Assembly: GCF_009789235.1 (NCBI RefSeq)
Contig: NZ_WSTB01000014.1
Span: forward strand, 1-64,000
Direction: 5' to 3'
DNA from: Flavobacterium hydrocarbonoxydans
GTDB lineage: Bacteria > Bacteroidota > Bacteroidia > Flavobacteriales > Flavobacteriaceae
DNA: 64,000 bases
Positions 44,115-53,822 of the stretch are shown in pieces (within the stretch, counting starts at the first letter, position 1; each line of letters opens with the position of its first letter). The notes beneath the pieces are model-generated. The model was given only the letters and a program-made list of their open reading frames with translations, did not search any database and was not told the DNA's origin. The position numbers and the translations under genes were made by a program.

Positions 44115-46193
44115 TTACTCCAACCAAATCATTTGCGTAAAAGCACCATTGGTAGCAATATCCCAAGCTTCTACCCTTACCCATTTTTTACCTTTCAAAT
44201 TCGCAGACCAGTTAAAATTTTGTTTACCAAAGGCTAATGTATTATTTAGATTTATACGTTCGCGATACACTTTTTTGCCATCGCCAGAAATAATTTCAGC
44301 AAAACTCAACGGGAAAGTCCAGTTAAGAGATACCTTAATTTTGGCATCGCCTTTTTCTGTAAGTTTTAATGTTTCGCCAGCTCCTTTCCCATTGATAGTA
44401 AATGCCGGAATTAGAACTTCGCCGGTGCTTACAAAAAATTTTCCGTTGCTTATAGCATCTAAAACAGGCTCCCAGCCCTCTTCGTAATTAGGCAATTTAT
44501 CTAACTGGAGATAGTTTACATTTAAATGGGCATACATTTCGTTTTGGTGGGTGATGGTAAAAATATCAGCCTCGGCAATTACATGTTTTTTATAACCCCA
44601 ATTGGCCATATCATCCATTAAATTAAGCACACGTTTACTAAGAGTTGGCAATGCCAAATCGCCGGGAATAGCTTTCCATGCCGCACCCATATAGGTATCC
44701 GATTTAAAAAATTCTTCGTCTTTATATTTATCAGGATAACCTGTTGATGCTTTTGTACGGGCATGCGCCACCCAGGCTAAACCCTTCTCCCTTTCAAGGA
44801 GTTTAAGCATCTCGTTTTTATCGCCTACATGGTAAACTTTACCATATTCGGGGTCATTGACCATAAACGGCGTTTCGGCTTTTCTATCCATTACCCAATA
44901 CACTGGTTTTGGAAAAAAGGCCAGCCAATGGCCGCCATAAAAGTTATTGGCTTCTTCACCTGGAAGCAATAAAAAATCAGAATCAGACAGGCGTTTTGTT
45001 TGCTCGAATAAAGAATTAAGTTCTTTTAGTCTGGTGGCATCCGGACCTTTTGGGTGACCTGGACCATGAAACTCTGCAAGTTTTACGATGTCAAGTCCCG
45101 CAGTTTTTAAAACATCTACAAATTCTGGTTTTTCTGGCACGGGTTTACCGCTCAGAACCACATCAGAAATAAACTCGTTATGAAAATGAGTAGCCATTGT
45201 TTTATACCCAGGTAAAGGCAGGTAAGAATCATTATGAGTGAACTTTTTTACTTCATCTAAGGCTACTGCTGCATTATCGGTACTCAATAAACAGAAAAAA
45301 TTAAGTCGCTGTTCTGTATTTGGTGGCGAATTAAACCATGGCACAAATCGGTTATCTCCTTTCGGATCCTGACGAATACCTATTCCATATTCTGGAAACA
45401 CATCCAAATAATTACTTCCACACCAGGTAAATTTCAAGTTAAAAGCCTCGTCTAAAGGATAAAAATATTGATGCGGCGCAGGAAAAAGAGCCAAACTGCT
45501 CGATTTATTCTCGCCAATTACACTACGATATTTCACTTCTAAATTTTTAGCCAAATCCGTTTTAGCAGGTTGTATGTGCTGCATATTTTTCTGCACATCA
45601 GAAAATGCAATGTTTTGCCAAAGTTCCTTTTTGTTTAGTAAACCTGCATCGTATAAAATAGCTGTAGAATCAGCTTTTGTACTAAGCACCGATGCCACAT
45701 TAAATAAAGGGCTGCCATTATAAAGCGTGATTTCTAAAACTCCGCTAAAATCCGCTGCCTTCATATCTGAGATTCGAATAATGGTTTGGGCGCCCGAGGT
45801 ACTTACGCTTGTTTTACGCTTATCAAATACTACTTTATAAGTTTGGTATGGCTTATTGGGTACTCTGTCAAAAAACACATCCCAACCGCCACTATCTGGG
45901 CTTAAAGTTCGCTTACCGACCCTAAGGATAAATGCCGGATCTAAATTATTGGCAATTTCTTTAAAACCATCTGCATTGCTCAATTGAATACTGCTGAATA
46001 ATGGTTTCTGATTATCTAAATCTAAAATTAATTTTCCTGTACTCGCTTTACCGGTAGGCCAGGTAGCGGTAAGGATTTTCTCTTTTACAGAAACTTTGGC
46101 ACCATTATTTTTAAAAGACGATAAATTAACTGGTACTTGTGCCTGGAGCACCGAAATGGATAAAACACAAAGGACGTGAATGATTTTTTTCAT
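44115..46193 (-). CDS. Secreted CehA/McbA-like (PHP-type) metallohydrolase candidate
   Basis: 692 residues with a signal peptide ending near VLQAQ. Residues 25-300 are a beta-rich domain without named match. The second half has spaced metal-ligand patterns: ATHFHNEFIS (HxH), VKLAEFHGPGHP, LLPGEEANN, GGHWLAFF and GLAWVAHARTK, which together recall the PHP-like CehA/McbA metallohydrolases. The C-terminal part (WTFPLSFAEIISGDG, KKWVRVEAWD) is like the accessory beta domain of these enzymes. Substrate unknown; a sugar or phosphoester is possible. It lies between two 56-bp direct repeats and has no partner gene, so it may be an inserted cassette. Confidence 0.6.
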   Translation of the reverse strand: MKKIIHVLCVLSISVLQAQVPVNLSSFKNNGAKVSVKEKILTATWPTGKASTGKLILDLDNQKPLFSSIQLSNADGFKEIANNLDPAFILRVGKRTLSPDSGGWDVFFDRVPNKPYQTYKVVFDKRKTSVSTSGAQTIIRISDMKAADFSGVLEITLYNGSPLFNVASVLSTKADSTAILYDAGLLNKKELWQNIAFSDVQKNMQHIQPAKTDLAKNLEVKYRSVIGENKSSSLALFPAPHQYFYPLDEAFNLKFTWCGSNYLDVFPEYGIGIRQDPKGDNRFVPWFNSPPNTEQRLNFFCLLSTDNAAVALDEVKKFTHNDSYLPLPGYKTMATHFHNEFISDVVLSGKPVPEKPEFVDVLKTAGLDIVKLAEFHGPGHPKGPDATRLKELNSLFEQTKRLSDSDFLLLPGEEANNFYGGHWLAFFPKPVYWVMDRKAETPFMVNDPEYGKVYHVGDKNEMLKLLEREKGLAWVAHARTKASTGYPDKYKDEEFFKSDTYMGAAWKAIPGDLALPTLSKRVLNLMDDMANWGYKKHVIAEADIFTITHQNEMYAHLNVNYLQLDKLPNYEEGWEPVLDAISNGKFFVSTGEVLIPAFTINGKGAGETLKLTEKGDAKIKVSLNWTFPLSFAEIISGDGKKVYRERINLNNTLAFGKQNFNWSANLKGKKWVRVEAWDIATNGAFTQMIWLE

Positions 46194-46385
46194 TTGGTTT
46201 GATTAGAAAGTTAGAATATGCAATATACTAATTCTATTTAGTAAAACGATTTAGTAATAAAAAATTAATTGTTCAGACCCTTGAAAACCATTACACTTTT
46301 ATACAAAGCAACTTGCTGTTTTTTGTATTTACAATGCTTACTTCTTGCATTAGAAAATAAATACATAATTTGATTATTTTTTTTT

Positions 46386-46513
46386 AGGAGCAGAAAAAAT
46401 ACGTTTCATAATAACGTTTAGTCCCGCTGTCCGCTAAATTCCCGATTAACAAAAACTACGGCTAAAAAGCCTTGTTTTTCTAAATCGGGCGATATCGCTT
46501 CCATCGGGGCTAA
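46386..46513. repeat. Full TAGCCC-type intergenic element and right 56-bp repeat
   Basis: On the minus strand it reads TTAGCCCCGATGGAAGCGATA at the left end, then a hairpin (CCCGATTTA with TTAATCGGG and an inner GGCTTTTTAGCC), and GCGGACAGCGGGACTA at the right. The first 56 bp (46386-46441, plus strand) repeat 44047-44102. Between ACTA and GCTCCT an extra segment of about 27 nt is present in both these copies but not at 41031-41110. Confidence 0.6.
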
Positions 46514-46712
46514 GTTAGAATCTCTTATTTTCATAAGATTTTCACAGCTTAAAAAATCCATATCCGAAACTCCACTTTTTAATTTTCAGTAATAAATTTT
46601 AAAGTTTTACGATTAATTCTTTTTTTGTATTTTAATACATCCAACACCGTGGCTAAATCTATGTAAAAATTTCATCAACTTAATTAAGAGACCGGGAAAA
46701 ATAGATTTGAAT

Positions 46713-46845
46713 AGCCTCCAACTTTAGTTGGAGAATAGCAGAATTTAAAAAAAAATGGCTTTAGCCAAAGACAAAGCAAATCATTTATTTGACTAAAGCC
46801 CTTATTCATCTTAAACAACAACCATCCAACTAAAGTTGGAGGCTT
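46713..46845. repeat. Nested inverted repeats (CTCCAACTTTAGTTGGAG family)
   Basis: The outer pair is AGCCTCCAACTTTAGTTGGA (46713-46732) with TCCAACTAAAGTTGGAGGCT (46825-46844); each arm is itself palindromic. The inner pair is GGCTTTAG (46757-46764) with CTAAAGCC (46793-46800). This double structure suggests a REP-like or MITE-like element. Confidence 0.75.
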
Positions 46846-46943
46846 TTTAATAATAATCCAGCTAATTTCTGATAATTATAAAACACCATACAAATAGGCA
46901 ACTTTCAATTCCTTATATAACTTATATGGTTTAAACAAAAAAA

Positions 46944-47558
46944 TCACAAACCATACGAAACACCAAACTCAATATTTCTGGTGTTATACCCTGAATTTTT
47001 ATCGTTAAATCCTGCATTAGAAACATGTCTTATACTTGGTCGAACATCAAACTGAAAACTTTCGACTTTTACAGAAAAGCCAACCGCAAAAACATCAGCG
47101 AAAGCAAAACCTTCAGACATTCGTTCTGTTTCGGTGTCGTTTATCATCGGGCCAACACTGCCTAAAACATAAAAAGAACAACTGCCCCCTATTGGTTTCC
47201 GAACCAAAAAACCAAGATTTAAAACATATTCGTGAACGTCTTTCAACTTTGTAAAACGTTCTCTCTTTTCGAGATAATCAGGCTCAGATGGCTGTACAAA
47301 ATAGAAATTGAGTAATTGATGTGTTCCAAAATTAACTTCGGGCTGAACTAAAATTTCAAACTCAAAATAGCTTGTTTTCTTCACCTGATAATACAATTGA
47401 GCCTTATAAAAATTATTAGTAAAAGTATAGTTCCTATTATTGAATTCGCTTCCAAACCCATAATTAAAACCAATAGCAAAATTGCTTTTCTTTTCCTGCG
47501 CAGCGAGTTTTAGAATACTAAAAAAAAACAACAAACCTAAAAGTATTTTTCTATCCAT
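46944..47558 (-). CDS. PagL-like acyloxyacyl hydrolase candidate
   Basis: 204 residues with signal peptide (MDRKILLGLLFFFSILKLAAQ) and alternating strands of an 8-stranded outer-membrane barrel. Near the end, RPSIRHVSNAGFNDKNSGYN matches the PagL-type active-site surrounding (His and Ser in HxSNAG), which removes the 3-O-acyl chain from lipid A. The acidic partner is not clear. It may also be a plain PorT/acyloxyacyl-type barrel without activity. It is transcribed after secDF, which ends with its own terminator. Confidence 0.65.
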   Translation of the reverse strand: MDRKILLGLLFFFSILKLAAQEKKSNFAIGFNYGFGSEFNNRNYTFTNNFYKAQLYYQVKKTSYFEFEILVQPEVNFGTHQLLNFYFVQPSEPDYLEKRERFTKLKDVHEYVLNLGFLVRKPIGGSCSFYVLGSVGPMINDTETERMSEGFAFADVFAVGFSVKVESFQFDVRPSIRHVSNAGFNDKNSGYNTRNIEFGVSYGL

Positions 47559-47590
47559 GAGTAGTATTTACATTTTAAAGATAAAAAAAA

Positions 47591-47614
47591 AAGAGCCAAC
47601 TTTCGCTGGCTCTT
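47591..47614 (-). terminator. Terminator of secDF
   Basis: AAGAGCCA pairs with TGGCTCTT around an 8-nt loop; a run of A on the plus strand beyond it gives the T tract on the minus strand. Confidence 0.8.
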
Positions 47615-47636
47615 TCTATATAGACAAATTTGCTTA

Positions 47637-50609
47637 TTATGCTTTTTTGTGCTCTTCTTCGATTGTATGTTTATCATCTTTAGAAATCGTATCAACCAAT
47701 ACTGGTGTCGCGATAAATAATGAAGAATAAGTTCCTACGATAATACCTACCAACATGGCAAAGATAAATCCACGAATTGATTCTCCTCCAAAAAGGAACA
47801 TCGTCAACAATACAATAATCATCATTAATGACGTATTCAACGTTCTTGATAAAGTAGTGTTAATAGAAGCATTTACGATATCTTCGAAACTTCCTTTACG
47901 CTTACCAATAATAAACTCTCTAATTCTATCGAATACAATTACAGTATCGTTCATAGAATAACCAATTACGGTTAGAATTGCAGCAATAAAGTGCTGATCC
48001 ATTTCCATGTGGAAAGGCATGAATTTATAACATAAAGAGTAAATTCCTAATACAAAGATAACGTCATGCGCTACCGCTGCAATCGCACCTAATGAATATT
48101 GCCATTTACGGAAAGATACAATTAAGTACAAGAAAATAGCTGCCATTGCTCCCAAAACTGCCCAATATGAGTTCGTTTTGATATCCTCAGAAATAGAAGC
48201 ACTAACTTTTGCTTGTTGCAAAACTCCAACAGTTTTACCTTCATACGAGTTGATAAATTTGTCATAAGAAGTATTTGGATAATATTTAGCTAAAGCTGCA
48301 TATAATTTTTCGTTAACTTCTTTATCTACTGCAAGACCATCTTCCTGGATTTTATATTTTGTAGTAATTTTTAATTGTTCGTCACTTCCAAAAATTTTAG
48401 CCTCAACTGGAGTTCCAAAAGCAGCTGATAATTCATCTGATACTACAGTCGCATCAACTGGTTTTTCAAATTTTACCTGGAATGTTCTTCCTCCAACAAA
48501 ATCTACACCCTGATCTAATCCGTTAACGAAGAAGATAGAAACCAAACTTACAATAACTACGATTGAAGAGAAGATATAAGTAAATTTCTTAACTTTAATA
48601 AAGTCATAGTGGAAATTAGTAAACCAGTTTTTAGTAATATTCGTAGAGAAAGTCAAATCTCCTTTTCCTGCAATATTTTTATCGATAAAAATTCTGGCGA
48701 TAAAGATTGAAGTAAATAACGACGTTGCAATACCAATAAGTAATGTTAAAGCGAAACCTTTAATTGGTCCTGTACCAAAGATAAACAAAATTGCTCCGGT
48801 AAGAATATGAGTAACGTTTGCATCAATAATAGAACGCATTGCACCGTGCCATCCGTAAGAAGCTGCAACAGCTTCAGAAAGTGATTTACCTTCACGTAAT
48901 TCCTCTTTAGCTCTTTCGTAAATAATAATGTTCGCATCTACTGCAGTACCCAATGTTAATACGATACCTGCAATACCTGGCAATGTCAGTACAAAACCAA
49001 AACTTGCCATAATTCCGAACAAGAAAAGTAAGTTTAATAATAAGGCAAGGTTAGCATACCAACCCGCTTTACCATAATAGAATACCATCCATACACATAC
49101 TAGTAAGAATCCAACGATTGAAGAAATCATACCTGCATCAATAGCAGCCTGACCTAAAGATGGCCCAACTACAGTTGACTGAACGATATCGGCTGAAGCT
49201 GGTAATTTACCTGCATTTAATACGTTAGCTAAATCTTTTGTTTCAGCTACATCAAAAGAACCTGTAATTTCAGATCTTCCTCCTGCGATTGGTCCGCTAG
49301 TAACACCTGGTGCAGAATACACGATGTTATCTAATACAATAGCAATATATCCTTTTTGAGAAAAAGCTCTACCTGTTAATTCTTCCCAGGTTTTAGCACC
49401 CTGACTGTTCATTTGCATAGAAACAGCCGGTTTTCCTAATTGGTCAAAAGTATCTTTTGCGTCCGTTACAACACCACCGCTCATTGCTGGAGCATTGTCT
49501 CTGTTTCCTTTTAAAGCGTATAATTCTACAACTTCAATATCTTTTTGTTTAGCGTCTTTTATTGTAGTTGGCTTACTCCATACAAATTTTGCATTGTGTT
49601 GGTCACCAGCCAATAAAACTCTAATCTCTGGTCTTTTAAAGTAATTGTTGATAGTCGCAGTATCTTTAGGAGCAAAGTATCCTAAAACTGGTCCACCACC
49701 CTGACCTAAAATTTTGTCGAATAAAGGATTGTTTCCTTTTTTAGTATCTAAAGAATCTTTAGCATCTGTTAGTAAAGCATTCAATGAATCTTTAACAACT
49801 GCTTTAGTTTCGGTCTTCTTAACTTCAGTTTTCTTTAATGCTTCGTTAGCAGCAACTAAGAAATTACCAACTTCTTCTATTTTATAAGTTTCCCAGAACT
49901 CTAATTGCGCTTTTCCACCTAATAATTTCTTGATTCTATCAACATCTTTAGCACCTGGAAGCTCAACTAAGATTCTTCCTGTTTCTCCTAATTTTTGGAT
50001 GTTTGGTTGTGTAACACCAAATTTATCGATACGCTCTCTTAATACTTTGTAAGCACTTTCGATAGACTCTTCAACTTTTCTTTTGATTACTTTTTGAGCT
50101 TCAGAATCACTCATTTTGATATCGATTCCTCCTTCACCCTGCAAACTTCTGTTCGCAAAAATATCAGAATCTGCTAATCTTACAGTTCCATTTGAATTTG
50201 CATCAAACGCTTCGAAAAATTTATTCAGGTACGTTTTATTTCCTTCTAAATTGGCCGTTGCATCAGCTAATGACTTATTAAAAACAGGGTTTTTAGAATT
50301 GCTTGACAATCCTTTCAATACATCTTTAATAGAAATTTGAAGAATCACGTTGATTCCTCCTTCTAAGTCAAGACCTTTATTAATCTGTTTGTTTTTTACT
50401 TCATTATAAGTAAAACTTGTAAATCCAAGATTTAATACATCTACCTTTCCAATAGAATCTAAATATTTTAGCTCTTTATCAGGATTATCTCCTGCAAAAG
50501 CCTTGGCCTCACCCTTGACATTATTTGCCACAAAAGTGAAAGAAAGTTGGTAAATACTTACCAATGCAAATAGAATTGCGAAAAATTTAATAAGTCCTTT
50601 ATTCTGCAT
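47637..50609 (-). CDS. secDF: Fused protein translocase subunits SecD and SecF
   Basis: 990 residues. It uses the proton-motive force to help SecYEG release exported proteins into the periplasm. The first helix is followed by the large P1 periplasmic domain (KGLDLEGGINVILQ is the D1 motif; IDKFGVTQPNIQKLGETGRILVELPG). Five SecD-type helices follow (GTAVDANIIIYERAKEEL is the D4 motif region). The SecF half starts near residue 660 (FTYIFSSIVVIVSLVSIFFVNGLDQGVDFVGG) and contains GYSMNDTVIVFDRIRE. A single fused chain is normal for Bacteroidota. It forms a single-gene unit. Confidence 0.97.
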   Translation of the reverse strand: MQNKGLIKFFAILFALVSIYQLSFTFVANNVKGEAKAFAGDNPDKELKYLDSIGKVDVLNLGFTSFTYNEVKNKQINKGLDLEGGINVILQISIKDVLKGLSSNSKNPVFNKSLADATANLEGNKTYLNKFFEAFDANSNGTVRLADSDIFANRSLQGEGGIDIKMSDSEAQKVIKRKVEESIESAYKVLRERIDKFGVTQPNIQKLGETGRILVELPGAKDVDRIKKLLGGKAQLEFWETYKIEEVGNFLVAANEALKKTEVKKTETKAVVKDSLNALLTDAKDSLDTKKGNNPLFDKILGQGGGPVLGYFAPKDTATINNYFKRPEIRVLLAGDQHNAKFVWSKPTTIKDAKQKDIEVVELYALKGNRDNAPAMSGGVVTDAKDTFDQLGKPAVSMQMNSQGAKTWEELTGRAFSQKGYIAIVLDNIVYSAPGVTSGPIAGGRSEITGSFDVAETKDLANVLNAGKLPASADIVQSTVVGPSLGQAAIDAGMISSIVGFLLVCVWMVFYYGKAGWYANLALLLNLLFLFGIMASFGFVLTLPGIAGIVLTLGTAVDANIIIYERAKEELREGKSLSEAVAASYGWHGAMRSIIDANVTHILTGAILFIFGTGPIKGFALTLLIGIATSLFTSIFIARIFIDKNIAGKGDLTFSTNITKNWFTNFHYDFIKVKKFTYIFSSIVVIVSLVSIFFVNGLDQGVDFVGGRTFQVKFEKPVDATVVSDELSAAFGTPVEAKIFGSDEQLKITTKYKIQEDGLAVDKEVNEKLYAALAKYYPNTSYDKFINSYEGKTVGVLQQAKVSASISEDIKTNSYWAVLGAMAAIFLYLIVSFRKWQYSLGAIAAVAHDVIFVLGIYSLCYKFMPFHMEMDQHFIAAILTVIGYSMNDTVIVFDRIREFIIGKRKGSFEDIVNASINTTLSRTLNTSLMMIIVLLTMFLFGGESIRGFIFAMLVGIIVGTYSSLFIATPVLVDTISKDDKHTIEEEHKKA

Positions 50610-50793
50610 TATTACTAAAAATTAATTATGTTTTATTGTTTGTTTTTGTTTTAAATTCCCATAAAATAAGCCCTGACATGAATTTTTAAAACTAAAAATC
50701 TTCGATCACGAATTACCGCATATTTTTTAAACCGAGCAAATATATAATTCTCGAAAAGATTAACCAATTTATTTATTAATTAATCTCAAAAAA

Positions 50794-50816
50794 AAGACTG
50801 CAAAAAACGCAGTCTT
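50794..50816 (-). terminator. Terminator of mdh
   Basis: AAGACTGC pairs with GCAGTCTT around a 7-nt loop, 20 bp after the mdh stop, with an A run on the plus strand (T tract on the minus strand). Confidence 0.85.
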
Positions 50817-50836
50817 CTTCAATTTTAACGTAAATC

Positions 50837-51772
50837 TTATACTAAAATCGATTTCAGAGCATCATTCATCCCTCTAACCGCATCTGCGCTTTTAGCAAAT
50901 AACGCTTTTTCCTGGTCATTTAACTCAATATGAAGAATTTCTTCTACTCCGTTTTTACCAATTATACAAGGTACACCAATACATATATCATTTTGTCCGT
51001 ATTCTCCTTCTACAAAAACAGAACAAGCTATCATTTTCTTTTGATCGTTTAAAATACTATCCACCAAAAAGGCTACAGAAGCTCCTGGCGCATACCACGC
51101 TGAAGTTCCTAAAAGACCTGTAAGTGTTGCTCCACCTACCATTGTATCTGCAGCTACTTTTTGCAAAACTTCTTCTGAAAGAAATTGTGTTACCGGAATT
51201 CCATTATAAGACGCCAAACGTGTTAATGGTATCATAGTAGTATCACCGTGACCTCCAATAACCATCGCCGAAATATCATTTGCTGGTTTGTCCAAAGCCA
51301 AAGAAAGATACGTTCTGAAACGTGAACTATCCAATGCTCCACCCATACCTATAATTCTGTTTTTTGGCAATCCTGTAGATTTTAATGCTAAATAAGTCAT
51401 CGTATCCATTGGATTCGAAACCACAACAATTATAGTATCCGGAGAAAATTTCAGTACATTTTCGGCAACTGTTTTTACAATTCCTGCATTTATACCTATT
51501 AATTCTTCACGGGTCATCCCTGGTTTTCTAGGAATTCCAGATGTAATTACTACTACATCACTTCCTGCGGTTTTAGAATAATCATTGGTTACTCCCGATA
51601 CTTTGGTATTAAAACCTGTATTGGTAGCACATTGCATAATATCCAACGCTTTCCCTTCGGCAAAACCTTCTTTAATATCCAACAACACTACTTCGCTTGC
51701 AATTCCTCTATAAGAAATAACATCAGCACAGGTAGCTCCAACGTTTCCTGCTCCTACAATGGTAACTTTCAT
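50837..51772 (-). CDS. mdh: Malate dehydrogenase
   Basis: 311 residues of the LDH-like MDH group; oxidises malate to oxaloacetate with NAD+ in the TCA cycle. The Rossmann motif VGAGNVGATCAD is at the start, SGIPRKPGMTREELIGIN and VVVSNPMDTMTYLA in the middle, and the catalytic His is in GGHGDTTMIPL. It is followed by a terminator and lies downstream of gyrB on the same strand with a 110-bp gap. Confidence 0.96.
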   Translation of the reverse strand: MKVTIVGAGNVGATCADVISYRGIASEVVLLDIKEGFAEGKALDIMQCATNTGFNTKVSGVTNDYSKTAGSDVVVITSGIPRKPGMTREELIGINAGIVKTVAENVLKFSPDTIIVVVSNPMDTMTYLALKSTGLPKNRIIGMGGALDSSRFRTYLSLALDKPANDISAMVIGGHGDTTMIPLTRLASYNGIPVTQFLSEEVLQKVAADTMVGGATLTGLLGTSAWYAPGASVAFLVDSILNDQKKMIACSVFVEGEYGQNDICIGVPCIIGKNGVEEILHIELNDQEKALFAKSADAVRGMNDALKSILV

Positions 51773-51881
51773 ATTTTATAGTTTATCGGTTATTAGTTAA
51801 TTTGTTTATTTGGTAAATCGAAAATTCGTTTAATCGTTTAAGTAAATTTAAACAATTAAACGAATTGACGGTTAAATTTTA

Positions 51882-53822
51882 TTACGCATCGATATTTGCA
51901 TAAACAGCGTTTTTCTCGATAAATTCTCTACGTGGCGGTACTTCGTCACCCATTAACATTGAGAAAACCCTATCTGCTTCTGCCAGACTATCAATAGTTA
52001 CCTGACGCAATGTTCTGAAGTTTGGATCCATTGTAGTTTCCCACAATTGCTCAGCGTTCATCTCTCCAAGACCTTTATAGCGCTGGATAGCTGCACTTCC
52101 TCCCATTCGTTCGTTGGCCTGATCGCGTTGAACGTCATTCCACGCATATTCTTTTTTATTTCCTTTTTTAACTAAATATAAAGGCGGTGCTGCAATGTAA
52201 ACGTGACCTTCTTCAATCAATTCTTTCATGAAACGGAAGAAGAACGTTAATATTAAGGTAGAAATGTGACTACCATCGACATCGGCATCACACATGATGA
52301 TTACTTTATGGTAACGTAATTTTGAAAGATTCAAAGCTTTGCTATCTTCCTCAGTACCAACCGTTACACCAAGAGCCGTAAAAATATTACGAATCTCTTC
52401 GTTTTCGAATACTTTATGGTGCATTGCTTTTTCAACATTCAAAATCTTACCACGCAATGGCAAAATCGCCTGAAATGCACGGTCACGACCTTGTTTTGCT
52501 GTTCCACCAGCCGAATCTCCCTCGACAAGATACACCTCACATCTTGCAGGATCCTGCTCAGAACAGTCTGATAATTTTCCTGGCAATCCACCGCCACCCA
52601 TAACGGTTTTACGCTGCACCATTTCACGTGCTTTTTTAGCAGCGTGACGTGCCTGAGCTGCCAAAATTACTTTCTGGATAATGATACGGGCATCATTTGG
52701 ATTTTCTTCCAAATAATTTTCTAACATTTCTCCAACCGCCTGAGAAACCGGCGAAACTACTTCTCTGTTTCCTAACTTTGTTTTTGTCTGTCCTTCGAAT
52801 TGTGGTTCTGCAACTTTTACCGAAATAATAGCTGTTAATCCTTCACGGAAATCATCTCCTGCAATTTCGAATTTCAATTTATCCAGCATTCCGGATGCAT
52901 CTGCGTATTTTTTAAGGGTTCTTGTCAAACCACTTCTAAAACCTTGTAAATGCGTACCACCTTCGTGCGTATTAATATTATTTACATAAGAGAAAATATT
53001 CTCTGTGTAGCTTGTATTATAAATCAAGGCAACCTCAACCGGAATTTCTCCTTTTTCGTTATCCATGCTGATTACGTGAGAAATGATTGGCTCACGGTTA
53101 CCATCTAAATAACGAATGTATTCCTTTAAACCTTCATCAGAATGAAAAACTTCCACTTTGAATTCGCCTTTATCATCAACTTCTCTTTTATCTGTAAAAG
53201 TGATGGTAATTCCTTTATTCAGGAAAGAAAGCTCACGCATACGCGCAGATAAAGTATCATAAGAAAACTCCGTAGTCTGAGTAAAGATAGTGTCATCCGG
53301 GTAAAAAGTCTGACGTGTACCTCTTTTATCTGTTTCTCCAATTTGTTTAACCGGATATAATGATTTTCCTCTTTCGTACTCTTGTTCGTAGATTTTACCG
53401 TCTCTAAAAACAGTAGACTTCATGTGAACAGAAAGCGCATTTACAACCGAAACCCCTACACCGTGTAAACCTCCGGAAACTTTATATGAATCTTTATCAA
53501 ATTTACCTCCGGCACCAATCTTGGTCATTACTACCTCAAGTGCAGAAACACCTTCTTTTTTATGCAAATCAACCGGGATACCACGACCATTATCTTCAAC
53601 AGTTACTGAACCGTCTTCGTTTATTGCAACACCAATGGTATCACAATGTCCGCCCATCGCCTCATCAATCGAGTTATCAACAACCTCATAAACCAAATGA
53701 TGTAAGCCTCGAACCCCCACATCTCCAATATACATCGATGGACGCATTCTTACGTGCTCCATTCCTTCTAATGCCTGAATACTATCTGCTGAATAATTGT
53801 TCTTCTTGATTTCTTCGCTCAT
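51882..53822 (-). CDS. gyrB: DNA gyrase subunit B
   Basis: 646 residues; the ATPase and TOPRIM subunit of gyrase, which puts negative supercoils into DNA together with GyrA. Motifs: ALEGMEHVRMRPSMYIGD, EVVDNSIDEAMGGHC (ATP-binding Asn), GRGIPVDLHKKEG, GGLHGVGVSVVNALS, then TOPRIM VEGDSAGGTAKQGRDR and CDADVDGSHI. PLRGKILNVEKA confirms GyrB over ParE. Length is normal for Bacteroidota. gyrA is not in the window. Confidence 0.97.
   Translation of the reverse strand: MSEEIKKNNYSADSIQALEGMEHVRMRPSMYIGDVGVRGLHHLVYEVVDNSIDEAMGGHCDTIGVAINEDGSVTVEDNGRGIPVDLHKKEGVSALEVVMTKIGAGGKFDKDSYKVSGGLHGVGVSVVNALSVHMKSTVFRDGKIYEQEYERGKSLYPVKQIGETDKRGTRQTFYPDDTIFTQTTEFSYDTLSARMRELSFLNKGITITFTDKREVDDKGEFKVEVFHSDEGLKEYIRYLDGNREPIISHVISMDNEKGEIPVEVALIYNTSYTENIFSYVNNINTHEGGTHLQGFRSGLTRTLKKYADASGMLDKLKFEIAGDDFREGLTAIISVKVAEPQFEGQTKTKLGNREVVSPVSQAVGEMLENYLEENPNDARIIIQKVILAAQARHAAKKAREMVQRKTVMGGGGLPGKLSDCSEQDPARCEVYLVEGDSAGGTAKQGRDRAFQAILPLRGKILNVEKAMHHKVFENEEIRNIFTALGVTVGTEEDSKALNLSKLRYHKVIIMCDADVDGSHISTLILTFFFRFMKELIEEGHVYIAAPPLYLVKKGNKKEYAWNDVQRDQANERMGGSAAIQRYKGLGEMNAEQLWETTMDPNFRTLRQVTIDSLAEADRVFSMLMGDEVPPRREFIEKNAVYANIDA

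Larger units (their letters stand above)
46194..46943. other. 750-bp intergenic zone with nested repeats
   Basis: No gene is supported. It holds the 46386-46513 element and the nested inverted repeats at 46713-46845; the stretches between them (46194-46385, 46514-46712, 46846-46943) show nothing specific. Confidence 0.6.
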
